Source of the DNA: UBA981 sp942490995
GTDB taxonomy: Bacteria > Pseudomonadota > Gammaproteobacteria > Ga0077536
DNA: 64,000 nt
Reading direction: 5' to 3'
NCBI GenBank assembly: GCA_942490995.1
Contig: CALOBG010000031.1
Location: 26,921 to 90,920, forward strand
This document shows positions 1 to 9,153 of this stretch, one piece after another (position 1 is the first letter of the stretch; every line of letters starts with the position of its first letter). Made by a program: the position numbers and the translations under genes. The notes under the pieces are model-generated. The model saw only the letters and a list, made by a program, of their open reading frames with translations. It was not told where the DNA came from and made no database searches.

Positions 1-1684
1 GCAGGATCCCCCGCGCGGCGAAACTGCCGAGCGTCGATTCGGCGAGATCGTTCAGGGCCGGGTCATCGCGCATCCAGGGGCCGAACGGCAGGCCGAACCC
101 GTGTTTCGATTTTTCAAGTACCGCGCGCGGCAGGAACTCTCGCGTTGCGTCCTTGTAGAAGCCGCGCAGGCGACCGCCCGGATTCAGCGCCGCGGCGGGA
201 ACGCGGGTGGCGTAATCGACCAGGCCGGCATCGAGCATCGGATAGCTGACCGCCACGTCGGCGAGCTCACACATGTAGTTGACCTTGACGAGGTCGTTGT
301 CGGCCAGGGTGAACTTCCAGTCCAGGAACAGCATCGCGTGCAGGGCGTCGACATCGCCGGCCTCGGCGTAACGCGCCCGCCACGCCGACCACGGCGCCTG
401 TGGGTCGACGGTAGCCAGCCAGCTAGGCTCGAATACCGACTCCAGCGCGAAGCGATTGAGAAAGTTGTACGACTGCAGACGGTCCGGCAAGCCCATCCGC
501 GCCTGTTCGATGTAGCGGTAGCCTTTGCCGGCAACGGGCAGGCGACGCAACAGCGGCAGCAGCCGGTAGCCGCTCTCCAGCCCGCGCCGCAACAGCCGCG
601 GCAGGTCGAAATAGCGCTCGAAAACGTTCTGCGTGACATAACGTTCGTTGCCACCGAACAGTTCGTCGCCACCGTCACCGGCGAGCATCACCTCAACGCC
701 ATGCTGGCGGGCGAAACGCGCACAATAGTAAGCCGGGATCACCGACGAGTTGCCGAACGGCTCACCGTAGAACGCGGCGATCGCCGGCCACTCGGCGACG
801 ATGTCCGCCGGCGTGACGAAGTACTCGTGGTGCGTGGTACCGAAGTGTTCGGCCGAGACCCGCGCGAAGCCGCTTTCGTCGTAACCTTCGGCGCCGAATC
901 CGATGGTAAAGCTGGGCGCCTTCGCGACCCGCTGTGTGAGCAGGCCGGCGACGGTGGAACTGTCCAGGCCACCGCTCAGGAACGCGCCGGTACGCTCGCC
1001 GGTCCGTATGGCAACCGCCGCGCCGAGATGATCGAGCAGTTCACCAGCAGGCGGTGGTTGTTCGCCTGCTGGCGCAAACCGGGGTGCCCAGCTGACCGCG
1101 GTGTCGATACGCCCGTCGTGCCAGGTGATCACGCCGGCCGGTTCGAGCTTGAAGACATCCCGGTAGATGGTTTTCGGCGCCGGGATACAATGAAAAAACA
1201 GGTAGTCGTAAAGCGACTGTGGCGCGATCGTCGCATCGACCCCGGGGTGCGCGATCAGCGCATCGAGATCGGAAGACAGGATCAGGCGCTCGTCGTCATG
1301 GACGTAGAACAACTGCGCGATCGCGAAGCGGTCGATGGCGGCGCTGATCGTGCGGCGCTCACTGTCGACAACCACACCCTGCCACGGCTGCGGCAGGTCT
1401 GAGAATGCTTGCGCGCCGCGCTTGGCATAGCTGGTGGCAAGTGCCTCGGCATGTCGTGCGCAGTGTTCACCCGCGGCGCGCTCCGGGTTGATGACAATTG
1501 CGGTGACAGCGTCCGAAGTCGCCACGGCGAACTCGGCGCCGGCGATGGCGAGCGCGCCGCCAGCGGTGGTCAGATGTTCGAGCGCGTGTCCTCGAGCGAG
1601 GTGACGGGCGGCCGACATCGGTGCGATGGCGTGCTCGGAGTGATCACTTCGGGACCAGTGAAAGCTTGCCGCTATAAAATGCAT
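1..1684 (-). CDS. Asparagine synthetase-family amidotransferase, C-terminus cut by window edge
   Basis: The frame is open from ATG at 1684 to the window edge (561 codons). The ATP-pyrophosphatase P-loop SGGLDSS is at residues 237-243, followed by the family-typical LAGDGGDELFGG segment; these mark an AsnB-like synthetase domain that activates a carboxylate and transfers ammonia. Genes of this family are regular members of XrtA exopolysaccharide loci, where they probably amidate sugar acids. The N-terminus is odd: it starts MHFIAASFHW rather than MCGI, and no Cys2 nucleophile is present, so the glutaminase half looks inactive (inference: free ammonia or a partner glutaminase is used). A GAGGGG Shine-Dalgarno lies just before the start. 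It is divergent from the deacetylase at 1822, leaving 137 bp for promoters. The 3' end is outside the window. Confidence 0.85.
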   Translation of the reverse strand, partial: MHFIAASFHWSRSDHSEHAIAPMSAARHLARGHALEHLTTAGGALAIAGAEFAVATSDAVTAIVINPERAAGEHCARHAEALATSYAKRGAQAFSDLPQPWQGVVVDSERRTISAAIDRFAIAQLFYVHDDERLILSSDLDALIAHPGVDATIAPQSLYDYLFFHCIPAPKTIYRDVFKLEPAGVITWHDGRIDTAVSWAPRFAPAGEQPPPAGELLDHLGAAVAIRTGERTGAFLSGGLDSSTVAGLLTQRVAKAPSFTIGFGAEGYDESGFARVSAEHFGTTHHEYFVTPADIVAEWPAIAAFYGEPFGNSSVIPAYYCARFARQHGVEVMLAGDGGDELFGGNERYVTQNVFERYFDLPRLLRRGLESGYRLLPLLRRLPVAGKGYRYIEQARMGLPDRLQSYNFLNRFALESVFEPSWLATVDPQAPWSAWRARYAEAGDVDALHAMLFLDWKFTLADNDLVKVNYMCELADVAVSYPMLDAGLVDYATRVPAAALNPGGRLRGFYKDATREFLPRAVLEKSKHGFGLPFGPWMRDDPALNDLAESTLGSFAARGIL

Positions 1685-1821
1685 GGCCCCTCGGACTCTT
1701 GACGCAAAGTCGCTTCAAACGACTGATTTACATTAATTTACGGGTAGTATACGGGACATGTTGTCGGCCACGTGGACAAAACGTTGAGAAATTTCCCGAA
1801 GCTGGCCGCGGCCTGTAATCC

Positions 1822-2790
1822 ATGATCGATTTCGCCTTCAGATCCCTGTTCGGCGCGCTGTCGCTGCTCGAGCGCCGCCTGACCATCGTCATGTTCCACC
1901 GCGTGCTGCCGGAACCGGATCCGCTGCTGCCCGACGAAACCGATCGCGCGCTGTTTCGTTTGCGTGCGAGCTGGCTGGCGCGAAGTTTCAACGTTCTGAC
2001 GCTCGACGACGCCGTCGCGCGCATGGCCGCCGGAACCCTGCCGGCGCGGGCACTGTGTATCACGTTTGACGACGGCTACGCAGATAACGCCGAAATCGCC
2101 CTGCCGGAACTCGTCGCGCTCGGTCTGCCGGCAACTTTTTTTATCACCACCCGCTACCTCGATGGCGGCATGATGTGGAACGATCGCGTCATCGAGGCGG
2201 TGCGTGCGTGGCCACGGACGCGCATCGAAAGCAGCGTCCCTGGCCTGCCCGTCACGGATCTCGCTGCCGGCCGCGCGGCGGCCGTCGAGACCCTGCTCAC
2301 GCACCTCAAGTACCTCGATTTCGAAACCCGCGAAGCCAGCGCCAGCCGCCTGCTTGAAGAAAGTGCCAGCCCGGTCGAAAACCTGATGATGAATCCTGAG
2401 CAAATCCGCCGCCTGCACACCAGCGGCATGGAAATCGGCGCGCATACCCATTCTCACCCGATCATGAACACGCTCACGAGCGCCGAGGTAACCGCCGAAA
2501 TCATGACCAACAAGACCGCGCTCGAAGCAATCATCGCTTCACCGGTAACCAGCTTCGCGTATCCGAACGGACGCGCCGACCAGGACTACTGCAGCGCGCA
2601 TGCGGCGCTCCTCGAACAGGCCGGCTTCAACTGCGCGGTCACGACCATGCCCGGCGCCGTCGGCTCGCTCGCCAGGCGCTACGAGATCCCGCGTTTCTCA
2701 CCGTGGGATCGCACGCCGGCCCGGTACCTGACGCGCCTGGCCCTGAACTACCTGCGCGCACCCGCCTACGCCGCGCCGGTCGCGGCCTGA
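1822..2790 (+). CDS. Polysaccharide deacetylase (NodB-type) family protein
   Basis: This 322-residue protein has NodB-fold deacetylase motifs: the metal-binding and catalytic TFDDGYADN at residues 81-89, and HTHSH at 208-212, which supplies the paired histidines of the second motif. Family members remove N- or O-acetyl groups from envelope polysaccharides using a divalent metal. No signal peptide is obvious, so a cytoplasmic or membrane-associated site on lipid-linked intermediates is possible. It is followed after 4 bp by a GT2 glycosyltransferase, forming a two-gene forward unit that opposes the main exopolysaccharide operon. The exact substrate cannot be read from sequence. Confidence 0.88.
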   Translation: MIDFAFRSLFGALSLLERRLTIVMFHRVLPEPDPLLPDETDRALFRLRASWLARSFNVLTLDDAVARMAAGTLPARALCITFDDGYADNAEIALPELVALGLPATFFITTRYLDGGMMWNDRVIEAVRAWPRTRIESSVPGLPVTDLAAGRAAAVETLLTHLKYLDFETREASASRLLEESASPVENLMMNPEQIRRLHTSGMEIGAHTHSHPIMNTLTSAEVTAEIMTNKTALEAIIASPVTSFAYPNGRADQDYCSAHAALLEQAGFNCAVTTMPGAVGSLARRYEIPRFSPWDRTPARYLTRLALNYLRAPAYAAPVAA

Positions 2791-2794
2791 TCGC

Positions 2795-3625
2795 ATGGCT
2801 GGCTCCGACGCGTCTCCGTGCCTGTTTTCGGCCGTGGTCCTGTGCTTCAACTCGAGTCGCTATATTGCCGGCTGCGTCAAGCATCTGATTGATTCATTTA
2901 ACGAATTCGAGGAATCCTCGGAAATCCTGATCGTAGAAAACGGCTCGCGGGACGGCAGCGCGGCGATCGTGCGCGGGCTGGCCGAAGCGCATCCCGGGGT
3001 GGTCAAACCAATCTACTCGCCGGTCAATCTCGGCACCACGGTATCGCGCAACCAGGCCCTGGCGCGCGCCGCCGGGCGCTACGTCCTGGTCCTCGATTCC
3101 GACGCCACCATCAACCCGGACGCGCTCACCAAGCTGCGCGCGGTGCTCGACAGCGACCCCGGGGTCGGACTGGCCGTGCCGCAATTGCATTATCCCGATG
3201 GCCGCTACCAGATCTCGACCGATCAGTTCCCCACCGTCGGCCACAAACTGAAACGCTTTTTTGCACTGAAGTCCATGGAACGCGAAGCTAACGCCCCACC
3301 ACACGCGATCGATGTCGACTACGCGATCTCCGCGTGCTGGTTGCTGCCGCGCACGGCGGTCGAAAAGGTCGGACCGCTGGACGAAAACATTTTTTATTCA
3401 CCCGAAGATGTCGATTACTGCGTGCGGCTGTGGCTGGCGGGCTACCGTATCGTCTATGAACCGGCCGCCGTCGCCATTCACGATGCCCAGGAATTATCGC
3501 GCGGCGACAAGCTGTCGCGATTCACCCTGAGTCACGCCAAGGGCCTGCTCTACTTCTTCGGTAAACACCGCTACTGGCTGAGCCGTGCACGGCTGGTGCG
3601 GCGATTCCCGGTACGTGCCGCCTGA
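2795..3625 (+). CDS. Glycosyltransferase family 2
   Basis: A 276-residue GT-A fold transferase. The N-terminus has the usual beta strand followed by CFNSS, then ENGSRDGS for nucleotide-sugar binding, and VLDSDA near residue 103 is the DxD-type metal/nucleotide motif. The SPEDVDYCVRL segment matches the acceptor-side motif of rhamnosyltransferase-like GT2 enzymes. It probably adds one sugar to the exopolysaccharide repeat unit on the cytoplasmic face. The start is 4 bp after the deacetylase stop, so the two are cotranscribed. The gene converges on the reverse-strand glycosyltransferase ending at 3668, with only 42 bp between and no clear terminator. Confidence 0.87.
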   Translation: MAGSDASPCLFSAVVLCFNSSRYIAGCVKHLIDSFNEFEESSEILIVENGSRDGSAAIVRGLAEAHPGVVKPIYSPVNLGTTVSRNQALARAAGRYVLVLDSDATINPDALTKLRAVLDSDPGVGLAVPQLHYPDGRYQISTDQFPTVGHKLKRFFALKSMEREANAPPHAIDVDYAISACWLLPRTAVEKVGPLDENIFYSPEDVDYCVRLWLAGYRIVYEPAAVAIHDAQELSRGDKLSRFTLSHAKGLLYFFGKHRYWLSRARLVRRFPVRAA

Positions 3626-3667
3626 AAGCGACGCGGATCGCACCCGCCTCAGTTTTCCGCCAGCCTG

Positions 3668-4843
3668 TTAGCGCCGGATCAGGCGCGTCATTAATTCATA
3701 CTGACCGCGACTGGTGTCCTGCCAGTCAAATTGTTCGGCGTAGGCGCGGGTTGCGTCGCGTCCCGGGTAGTCCGCAAACAGGCGTCTGACCGCCGCCGCC
3801 AGGGCTGGCGGCGTGCGGCTTTCCATCAACACCCCGGCGGCCGGCGCGGCCACCACTTCCGGGGTACCCCACACCCGCGAGGCCACGGCCGGACAGCCGC
3901 AGGCCATGCCTTCGAGCAGGACATTGGCCCAGCCCTCACTGCTGGACGCCAGCACCAGGGCATCGGCGGCGGAATAATAGGCAGGCAATTGCGACTGCTC
4001 GACGGTGCCGGCAAAGTGCACCCGGTCCGCGACGCCGTGCGTGCGGGCGAGTTCGGTCAGGGCGGCGCGCGCAGGCCCGTCGCCGACCAGGACCAGGGTC
4101 GCTTCCGGCAACTCGCGCAAGGCTGCGATGGTCAGGTGGTTACCTTTCAATTCGATGAGATTACCCACCGACAGCAACATTCGGCCGCGACCGATCCCGA
4201 ACTGCTCACGCAGCGGCTCCCGTGCGCCCGGTGCGAAGGTTTCCAAATCGACCCCATTGCGCAATACCGTGATCTTGTCGGCCTCGGCGCCAAGCGCGAC
4301 GAGTTCGTCGCGCAGCGCCGCACACACCGTCACCATCGCCGCGCAGTGGCGCGCGGCCCACAGGATCTGCCGCCGCGGCAGGGCGTGCCGTGGCATGACG
4401 CTGATATCGCTGCCGCGTGCCGTGATCAGCACCGGCACATCGAGCAGGCGCCCGAGCATCACCGCGGCGACGCCGTCCGGGAAAAAATAATGGGCGTCGA
4501 TCAGATCGTAATGGCGCTGCTTGTGCAGACGCGCTACCTCCCCGCGGCTGCCGGCATACAGCAGCGCGGGCGCGACGGGCCAGCTCAGTTTCGGGATCAC
4601 CGCATAACGGGGATGCCAGATATCCAGGCCATCGCGGTGCTGTTCCCGTGGTGCGCGCGCGTAGCGCGCATACAGCCCGAAGCGCTCGGCGGGAAACGGA
4701 AACCACGGGATCGGCGCGACCACGTCGGCACGCACCGGAAAGCTTCTGCATAAATGGCGCAGCCGCGTTTCGACAAAAATGCCGTGGCGGGGTTGCGCCG
4801 GGTTCGGGAACAGCGTGCTGTAGGTGAGGATATTGAGGCCCAT
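3668..4843 (-). CDS. Glycosyltransferase family 4 (last gene of XrtA operon)
   Basis: A 391-residue GT-B enzyme. The N-terminal half has the Rossmann strand and the PRHGIFVETR loop seen in GT4 enzymes of polysaccharide loci; the C-terminal half has LLSVGNLIELKG, then the nucleotide-sugar site SSSEGWANVLLEGMACG in which the Ex7E glutamates bind the donor. It probably adds a sugar to the lipid-linked repeat unit. It is the most promoter-distal gene of the reverse operon, 29 bp after the preceding glycosyltransferase. No Shine-Dalgarno is clear at the ATG. Donor and linkage are unknown. Confidence 0.88.
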   Translation of the reverse strand: MGLNILTYSTLFPNPAQPRHGIFVETRLRHLCRSFPVRADVVAPIPWFPFPAERFGLYARYARAPREQHRDGLDIWHPRYAVIPKLSWPVAPALLYAGSRGEVARLHKQRHYDLIDAHYFFPDGVAAVMLGRLLDVPVLITARGSDISVMPRHALPRRQILWAARHCAAMVTVCAALRDELVALGAEADKITVLRNGVDLETFAPGAREPLREQFGIGRGRMLLSVGNLIELKGNHLTIAALRELPEATLVLVGDGPARAALTELARTHGVADRVHFAGTVEQSQLPAYYSAADALVLASSSEGWANVLLEGMACGCPAVASRVWGTPEVVAAPAAGVLMESRTPPALAAAVRRLFADYPGRDATRAYAEQFDWQDTSRGQYELMTRLIRR

Positions 4844-4872
4844 GGCGGCGGCGTCGCGTGGGCAGGCAATGC

Positions 4873-6087
4873 TCAGGCCCGACGCGCCGCGCGCGCGTGG
4901 GCATAAGCCTGTTCATAGTGACTGACGCTGCGCTGCCAGGTGCGCTCGGTAGTGACAAACGCGTGCCCCGCGCGACGCAGGCGCTGCTGCTGATCGGGAT
5001 CGCCCAGCAGGCGCAGGATGGCCGCCGCCAGGGCCGCCTCGTCGCCGGCGCGAAACAGCAGTCCGGTACGCTCGTGATCGATCAGTTCCCGGTGCCCGCC
5101 AACGTCGGAAGCCACCACCAGCCGGTCCTGGACCATCGCTTCCAATGGCTTGAGTGGCGTAACCAGTTCCGTCAGTCGCATCGGTGCGCGCGGATAGGCG
5201 AGCACATCGATTAAATCGTAGTAGCGGCTGACATCCTGGTGCGCGACGCGGCCGGTGAACACGACGCTGGCCTCGAGCCCCAGGGCGGCGACCTGCGCGC
5301 GCAGGCGCTGGTCTTCGTTACCGCCACCAACCAGCAGCAGTTTCAGTCCAGCGCGCGCTTGCAGCATGCGTGGCAAAGCGCTGATGAGCAGATCGAGGCC
5401 CTCGTACGCATAAAACGACCCCACGAAACCGACCGTCTCGCCGCGCGTGAGGTGCAGCTCCGCGGCCAGGCGTTCGTCGTAATGTCGCTCGCCGGCGAAC
5501 TGGGCCGGATTGATGGCGTTCGGGATCACGGTCAGCTTGTCCGCGTTCACCCCGCGCGCGCGGATGTCATCGTACAGCCCCTGGCAGATGCAGGTGACCG
5601 CGTCGGCGCGACGAATGACATACGATTCCAGCGCGCGCGTGGCACGATAACGCAGATCGCCTTCGCGACAGGCGCCGGTATCGACCGCGGCATCTTCCCA
5701 GAACGCGCGCACTTCGTACACCACCGGCAGCCCGCTGTGCGCCGCCGCGCGACAGGCGGCGAGCCCGACCAGGGGCGGTGAATGGGCATGGACCAGATCC
5801 GGTGCGAGCGCCTCGATCACGGTTTTTGTGCGCGCCTCGAGCGTCGCGACCACGTCCCACTGCTCGAGTATCGGCAGCTGCCACAAACGCGACCCGGACC
5901 CATTGGTGCGATGAAACTCCAGTCCGTCGAAAGTTTCGCTGCCGGCCTCGACATCGCCGTGCTTGGACGAGGTGATGTGTACGGTGTCCCAGCCGCGCGC
6001 GCGCTGCTCGGTAAGGATATTCAGGGATCGATAGGCATAACCGTCCTGGATCGGCAGCGAGTGGTCGAACAGGTGCAGGATTTTCAC
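4873..6087 (-). CDS. XrtA/PEP-CTERM-associated glycosyltransferase family 4
   Basis: A 404-residue GT4 enzyme. Its opening MKILHLFDHSLPIQDGYAYR is characteristic of a glycosyltransferase subfamily restricted to exosortase A loci. Further motifs are VGFVGSFYAYEGLDLLI in the donor domain and the AMVQDRLVVASDVGG segment near the C-terminus, in the place of the usual EGMACG loop. It probably extends the exopolysaccharide repeat unit. Its start overlaps the stop of the upstream amidotransferase by 4 bp (ATGA), so translation is coupled and the start is well supported. Confidence 0.9.
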   Translation of the reverse strand: MKILHLFDHSLPIQDGYAYRSLNILTEQRARGWDTVHITSSKHGDVEAGSETFDGLEFHRTNGSGSRLWQLPILEQWDVVATLEARTKTVIEALAPDLVHAHSPPLVGLAACRAAAHSGLPVVYEVRAFWEDAAVDTGACREGDLRYRATRALESYVIRRADAVTCICQGLYDDIRARGVNADKLTVIPNAINPAQFAGERHYDERLAAELHLTRGETVGFVGSFYAYEGLDLLISALPRMLQARAGLKLLLVGGGNEDQRLRAQVAALGLEASVVFTGRVAHQDVSRYYDLIDVLAYPRAPMRLTELVTPLKPLEAMVQDRLVVASDVGGHRELIDHERTGLLFRAGDEAALAAAILRLLGDPDQQQRLRRAGHAFVTTERTWQRSVSHYEQAYAHARAARRA

Positions 6088-7985
6088 GTTCGCTCACGTC
6101 CGGCGCGGACCAGGAAGGCGTCGAACAACAGCACGGTCCACAACAGGGTGCTGTAGTCGCGTCGTTCGCTGGCGTGAGCCTCGAGGATATGTTCAAGGAA
6201 ACGCTGATTGAAATAGCCTGTCGCGCGGAGCCGATCGCCGAGGATGATGTCCTTGAGGCGCGCTTTCAACGGCCCGCGAAACCACTTCGCCAGCGGCACC
6301 GCGAAACCCATTTTCGGCCGGTAAAGAATATCGTGCGGCAGCTTCGCCTCCAGCGATTTCTTGAAGATGTACTTGCCTTCCCCACTGCGGTACTTGAAGT
6401 CCGACGGCAGGCTCGAGATCCATTCAACGAGTTTGTGGTCGAGCAGCGGTACCCGCACCTCGAGCGCGTGGGCCATGCTGGCGCGATCGACCTTGGTCAG
6501 GATATCGCCGGGCAGGTAGGTTTTGAGGTCGAGATACTGGATCAGCGATAGCGGGTCGTCGGTTGGCGCGCGCGCGGCGTGGCCGCGCAGCACTTCGCCG
6601 GCACTGTAGCCCTGCAGCTCGCGCCGGAAGGAATCGCTGAACAGGCGCGTGCGCATGTCGTCGTTGAAGTAGGAAATGCTGTGGAAATAGGCCGCCACGG
6701 AATCGCGGGCGAGTCCCTGGAAGGTGGTCTTGGCGCGCAGGAAGCGCGGCGCCCAGTCGGCTTTGGGATAAAGCACACCCAGCGGTCCGAACAGCGCGCG
6801 GCGTAGCGACAGCGGCAGCGCGCCACGCACCCGCTCTTCGAACATGTGCAGCCGGTAGCGCCGGTAGCCGGCCAGGTTTTCGTCGCCGCCGTCGCCGGAC
6901 AGGGCCACCGTGACGCGTTCCCGGGCCAGTTCGCAGACGCGGTAGGTCGGCAGCGCCGAACTGTCCGCGTAGGGTTCGTCGTAAAGATCGATGAGCTTGT
7001 CGATCAATTCGAAATCGTCCGGCTTGACGGTGCGGACGTGGTGATCGGTGGCGTACTGGTCGGCGACACGCCGGGCGTATTCGGACTCGTCAAAGCCGGG
7101 AACGTCAAAGCCTATCGAGCAGGTATTGACCGGGCTCGACTGCAGTTCGGCCATCAATGCCACCACGGCTGACGAGTCGACCCCGCCGGACAGGAACGCG
7201 CCCAGCGGCACTTCGGAAACCAGGCGGATATCGACCGCCTCGCGGGTCCGCCGCAACAGTTCTTCGGCGGCGTCGCCGACGCTGATCGTGTGGTCGACAG
7301 CGAACGGCACATCCCAGTATTCACGCGGTGACGGCAGCTCGGCGCCACGCCGCATGAGCAGGGTATGCCCGGGCGGGAGTTTAAAAACGTTACGGTAAAT
7401 ACTGCGCGGTTCAGGGATATAGCCGTAGGCGAAATAATCTTCGATGGCCAGCGGGTCGAACGTCCGGTCGAGATCGGGCATCAGGTCGAGGGCTTTCAAC
7501 TCGGAGCCGAAGGCCAGCTGGCGGCCGTCGACCAGCGTGTAATACAGCGGCTTGATACCGAGTCGATCGCGCGCGAGGAACACCGTTTCTTCGCGCCGAT
7601 CCCACACCGCGAAGGCGAACATGCCGCGCAGGTGGGTGACGCAGTCGGCGCCCCAATGCTCCCAGGCACGCAGGATCACCTCGGTGTCGGAATGGGTGCG
7701 GAAGCGGTAGCCGGCGGCTTCCAGCTCGACACGCAGTTCGCGAAAGTTGTACACCTCGCCGTTGTAAGTCAGCCAGCAGCTTTGATCATCGTTCGCCATC
7801 GGCTGCTGGCCGGACGCGAGGTCGATGATCGACAGCCGCCGATGCCCGAGCCCGACGCCGGCCTCGATGTGTACACCGCTTTCATCCGGGCCGCGATGGG
7901 TCAGCACGTCGGTCATTCGCCGCAGCAGCGCAGCATCGACGGCGCCCGGTCCGCGCATGTCAACCAGCCCAGCGATCCCGCACAC
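6084..7985 (-). CDS. XrtA/PEP-CTERM system amidotransferase (asparagine synthase family)
   Basis: A 633-residue protein with a complete class II glutamine amidotransferase domain. Cys2 follows the start (GTG codon, MCGIAGLVD) and is the glutaminase nucleophile; the synthetase domain has SGGVDSSAVV as pyrophosphatase loop and ALSGDGGDENLAGY. In exosortase A clusters this subfamily probably amidates uronic acid residues of the exopolysaccharide. The GTG start at 7985 is supported by a GGGAG Shine-Dalgarno 7 bp upstream and by the conserved Met-Cys. Unlike the related protein at 1-1684, both active sites look intact. Confidence 0.92.
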   Translation of the reverse strand: MCGIAGLVDMRGPGAVDAALLRRMTDVLTHRGPDESGVHIEAGVGLGHRRLSIIDLASGQQPMANDDQSCWLTYNGEVYNFRELRVELEAAGYRFRTHSDTEVILRAWEHWGADCVTHLRGMFAFAVWDRREETVFLARDRLGIKPLYYTLVDGRQLAFGSELKALDLMPDLDRTFDPLAIEDYFAYGYIPEPRSIYRNVFKLPPGHTLLMRRGAELPSPREYWDVPFAVDHTISVGDAAEELLRRTREAVDIRLVSEVPLGAFLSGGVDSSAVVALMAELQSSPVNTCSIGFDVPGFDESEYARRVADQYATDHHVRTVKPDDFELIDKLIDLYDEPYADSSALPTYRVCELARERVTVALSGDGGDENLAGYRRYRLHMFEERVRGALPLSLRRALFGPLGVLYPKADWAPRFLRAKTTFQGLARDSVAAYFHSISYFNDDMRTRLFSDSFRRELQGYSAGEVLRGHAARAPTDDPLSLIQYLDLKTYLPGDILTKVDRASMAHALEVRVPLLDHKLVEWISSLPSDFKYRSGEGKYIFKKSLEAKLPHDILYRPKMGFAVPLAKWFRGPLKARLKDIILGDRLRATGYFNQRFLEHILEAHASERRDYSTLLWTVLLFDAFLVRAGRERT

Positions 7986-8022
7986 GATAGTTCTCCCTTA
8001 CCCTTACTCGACGGTCAGCGAT

Positions 8023-9153
8023 TCAAGTCGGCGCGGCGTGATACAGGCGATCGTAGGCCGCGACCATGCCCGACAGACTGTAGTGTTGCTCGACCAGTGC
8101 CCGCCCGGCGCGGCCGTGACGTTCGCGCAATGCGCGATCGTCGACATAGCGTTCCAGTGCCGCCGCCATGGCAGTATCGTCATCGACCCCGACCAGCACC
8201 CCGCTTTCGCCGTCGGCGACCAGTTCGGGATTGCCGCCAACCGCGGTCGCGATCACGGGCAGACCGCTGGCCATCGCTTCAAGGATGGTGTTCGAGATCC
8301 CTTCGGCCCGCGACGGCAACACAAAAACGTCCATCCCGCGCAGCTCGGCCGCCACCGTCGACGAGTCACCGACACACTCCAGCAGCTCGGCGCAGTCCGC
8401 GGCAGCGACGATACCGCGGCATTGTTCGAGCAACGGTCCGGCGCCGACCAGGCGCAGGCGCAGGTGGTCGCGCAGGTCCGCGCGCCGCGCCGCCAGCATG
8501 CAGAACGCCCGGCACAGGGCCGGCTGGTTCTTTACTTCCTGCATACGCCCGACGCTGCCGATCACGACGTGCGCAGCCGCCCCCGCCTCGCGCGGGAAAA
8601 ATTTTGCTTCGTCGACGCCGTTACAAATCCGCGTAACCCGCCGCGGTGCAATGCCGACGCTTTCGACCAGGTAGCGCTCAATCTGGCGCGACAGCGCGAC
8701 GAAGTGATGAACCCCGACACCGAATACGCGGCGCACAAGCTGGTGCCTGCGGTTACTGCCGTCGAGGTCATGAACGTCCCAGCCATGTTCACTGTGGATG
8801 CGCGTGTTGACCCCTGCAGCCTGCGCCGCCCACTGGGTTTCCAGGGCAACGAAGTTGCGCGTATGCACAACGTCGGGCCTGAGCTCGCGCAACAGGCGAA
8901 ACATCGACAGCCACATGCGGAAATCGTTACCGTCGCGCTTGTGCAGCGCATACAGCGCATGGTTGTTGCCGTCCAGCCGCGCGGCAAAGACTGGGTCATG
9001 ATCGGCCAGCGAGATGATCGAATGACGGAAGCGTGCCGGCTCGAGTCGAGAGAGAAGGTTAACCAGACCGTTCTCGAGACCGCCGACGGCAAAACTGTAA
9101 AGCACGTGAGCGATATGGAGCGGCTTCCCGGCGGCATTGCGGCCCACGCTCAT
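8023..9153 (-). CDS. XrtA/PEP-CTERM-associated sugar transferase (GT4)
   Basis: A 376-residue GT-B glycosyltransferase. HIAHVLYSFAVGGLENGLVN at the N-terminus is the hallmark of a GT4 subfamily found beside exosortase A genes. The donor site includes VGRMQEVKNQP, and SRAEGISNTILEAMASGLPV carries the Ex7E glutamates. It acts on the lipid-linked repeat unit in the cytoplasm. The ATG at 9153 overlaps the exosortase stop by 4 bp (ATGA), indicating translational coupling; 37 bp separate its stop from the next gene. Confidence 0.91.
   Translation of the reverse strand: MSVGRNAAGKPLHIAHVLYSFAVGGLENGLVNLLSRLEPARFRHSIISLADHDPVFAARLDGNNHALYALHKRDGNDFRMWLSMFRLLRELRPDVVHTRNFVALETQWAAQAAGVNTRIHSEHGWDVHDLDGSNRRHQLVRRVFGVGVHHFVALSRQIERYLVESVGIAPRRVTRICNGVDEAKFFPREAGAAAHVVIGSVGRMQEVKNQPALCRAFCMLAARRADLRDHLRLRLVGAGPLLEQCRGIVAAADCAELLECVGDSSTVAAELRGMDVFVLPSRAEGISNTILEAMASGLPVIATAVGGNPELVADGESGVLVGVDDDTAMAAALERYVDDRALRERHGRAGRALVEQHYSLSGMVAAYDRLYHAAPT

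Noticed and set aside
101..1402. 433-codon forward open frame
   Set aside because: It lies opposite the asparagine synthetase-like gene, whose reverse frame shows the family motifs; the forward product is Arg-rich without any recognisable domain.
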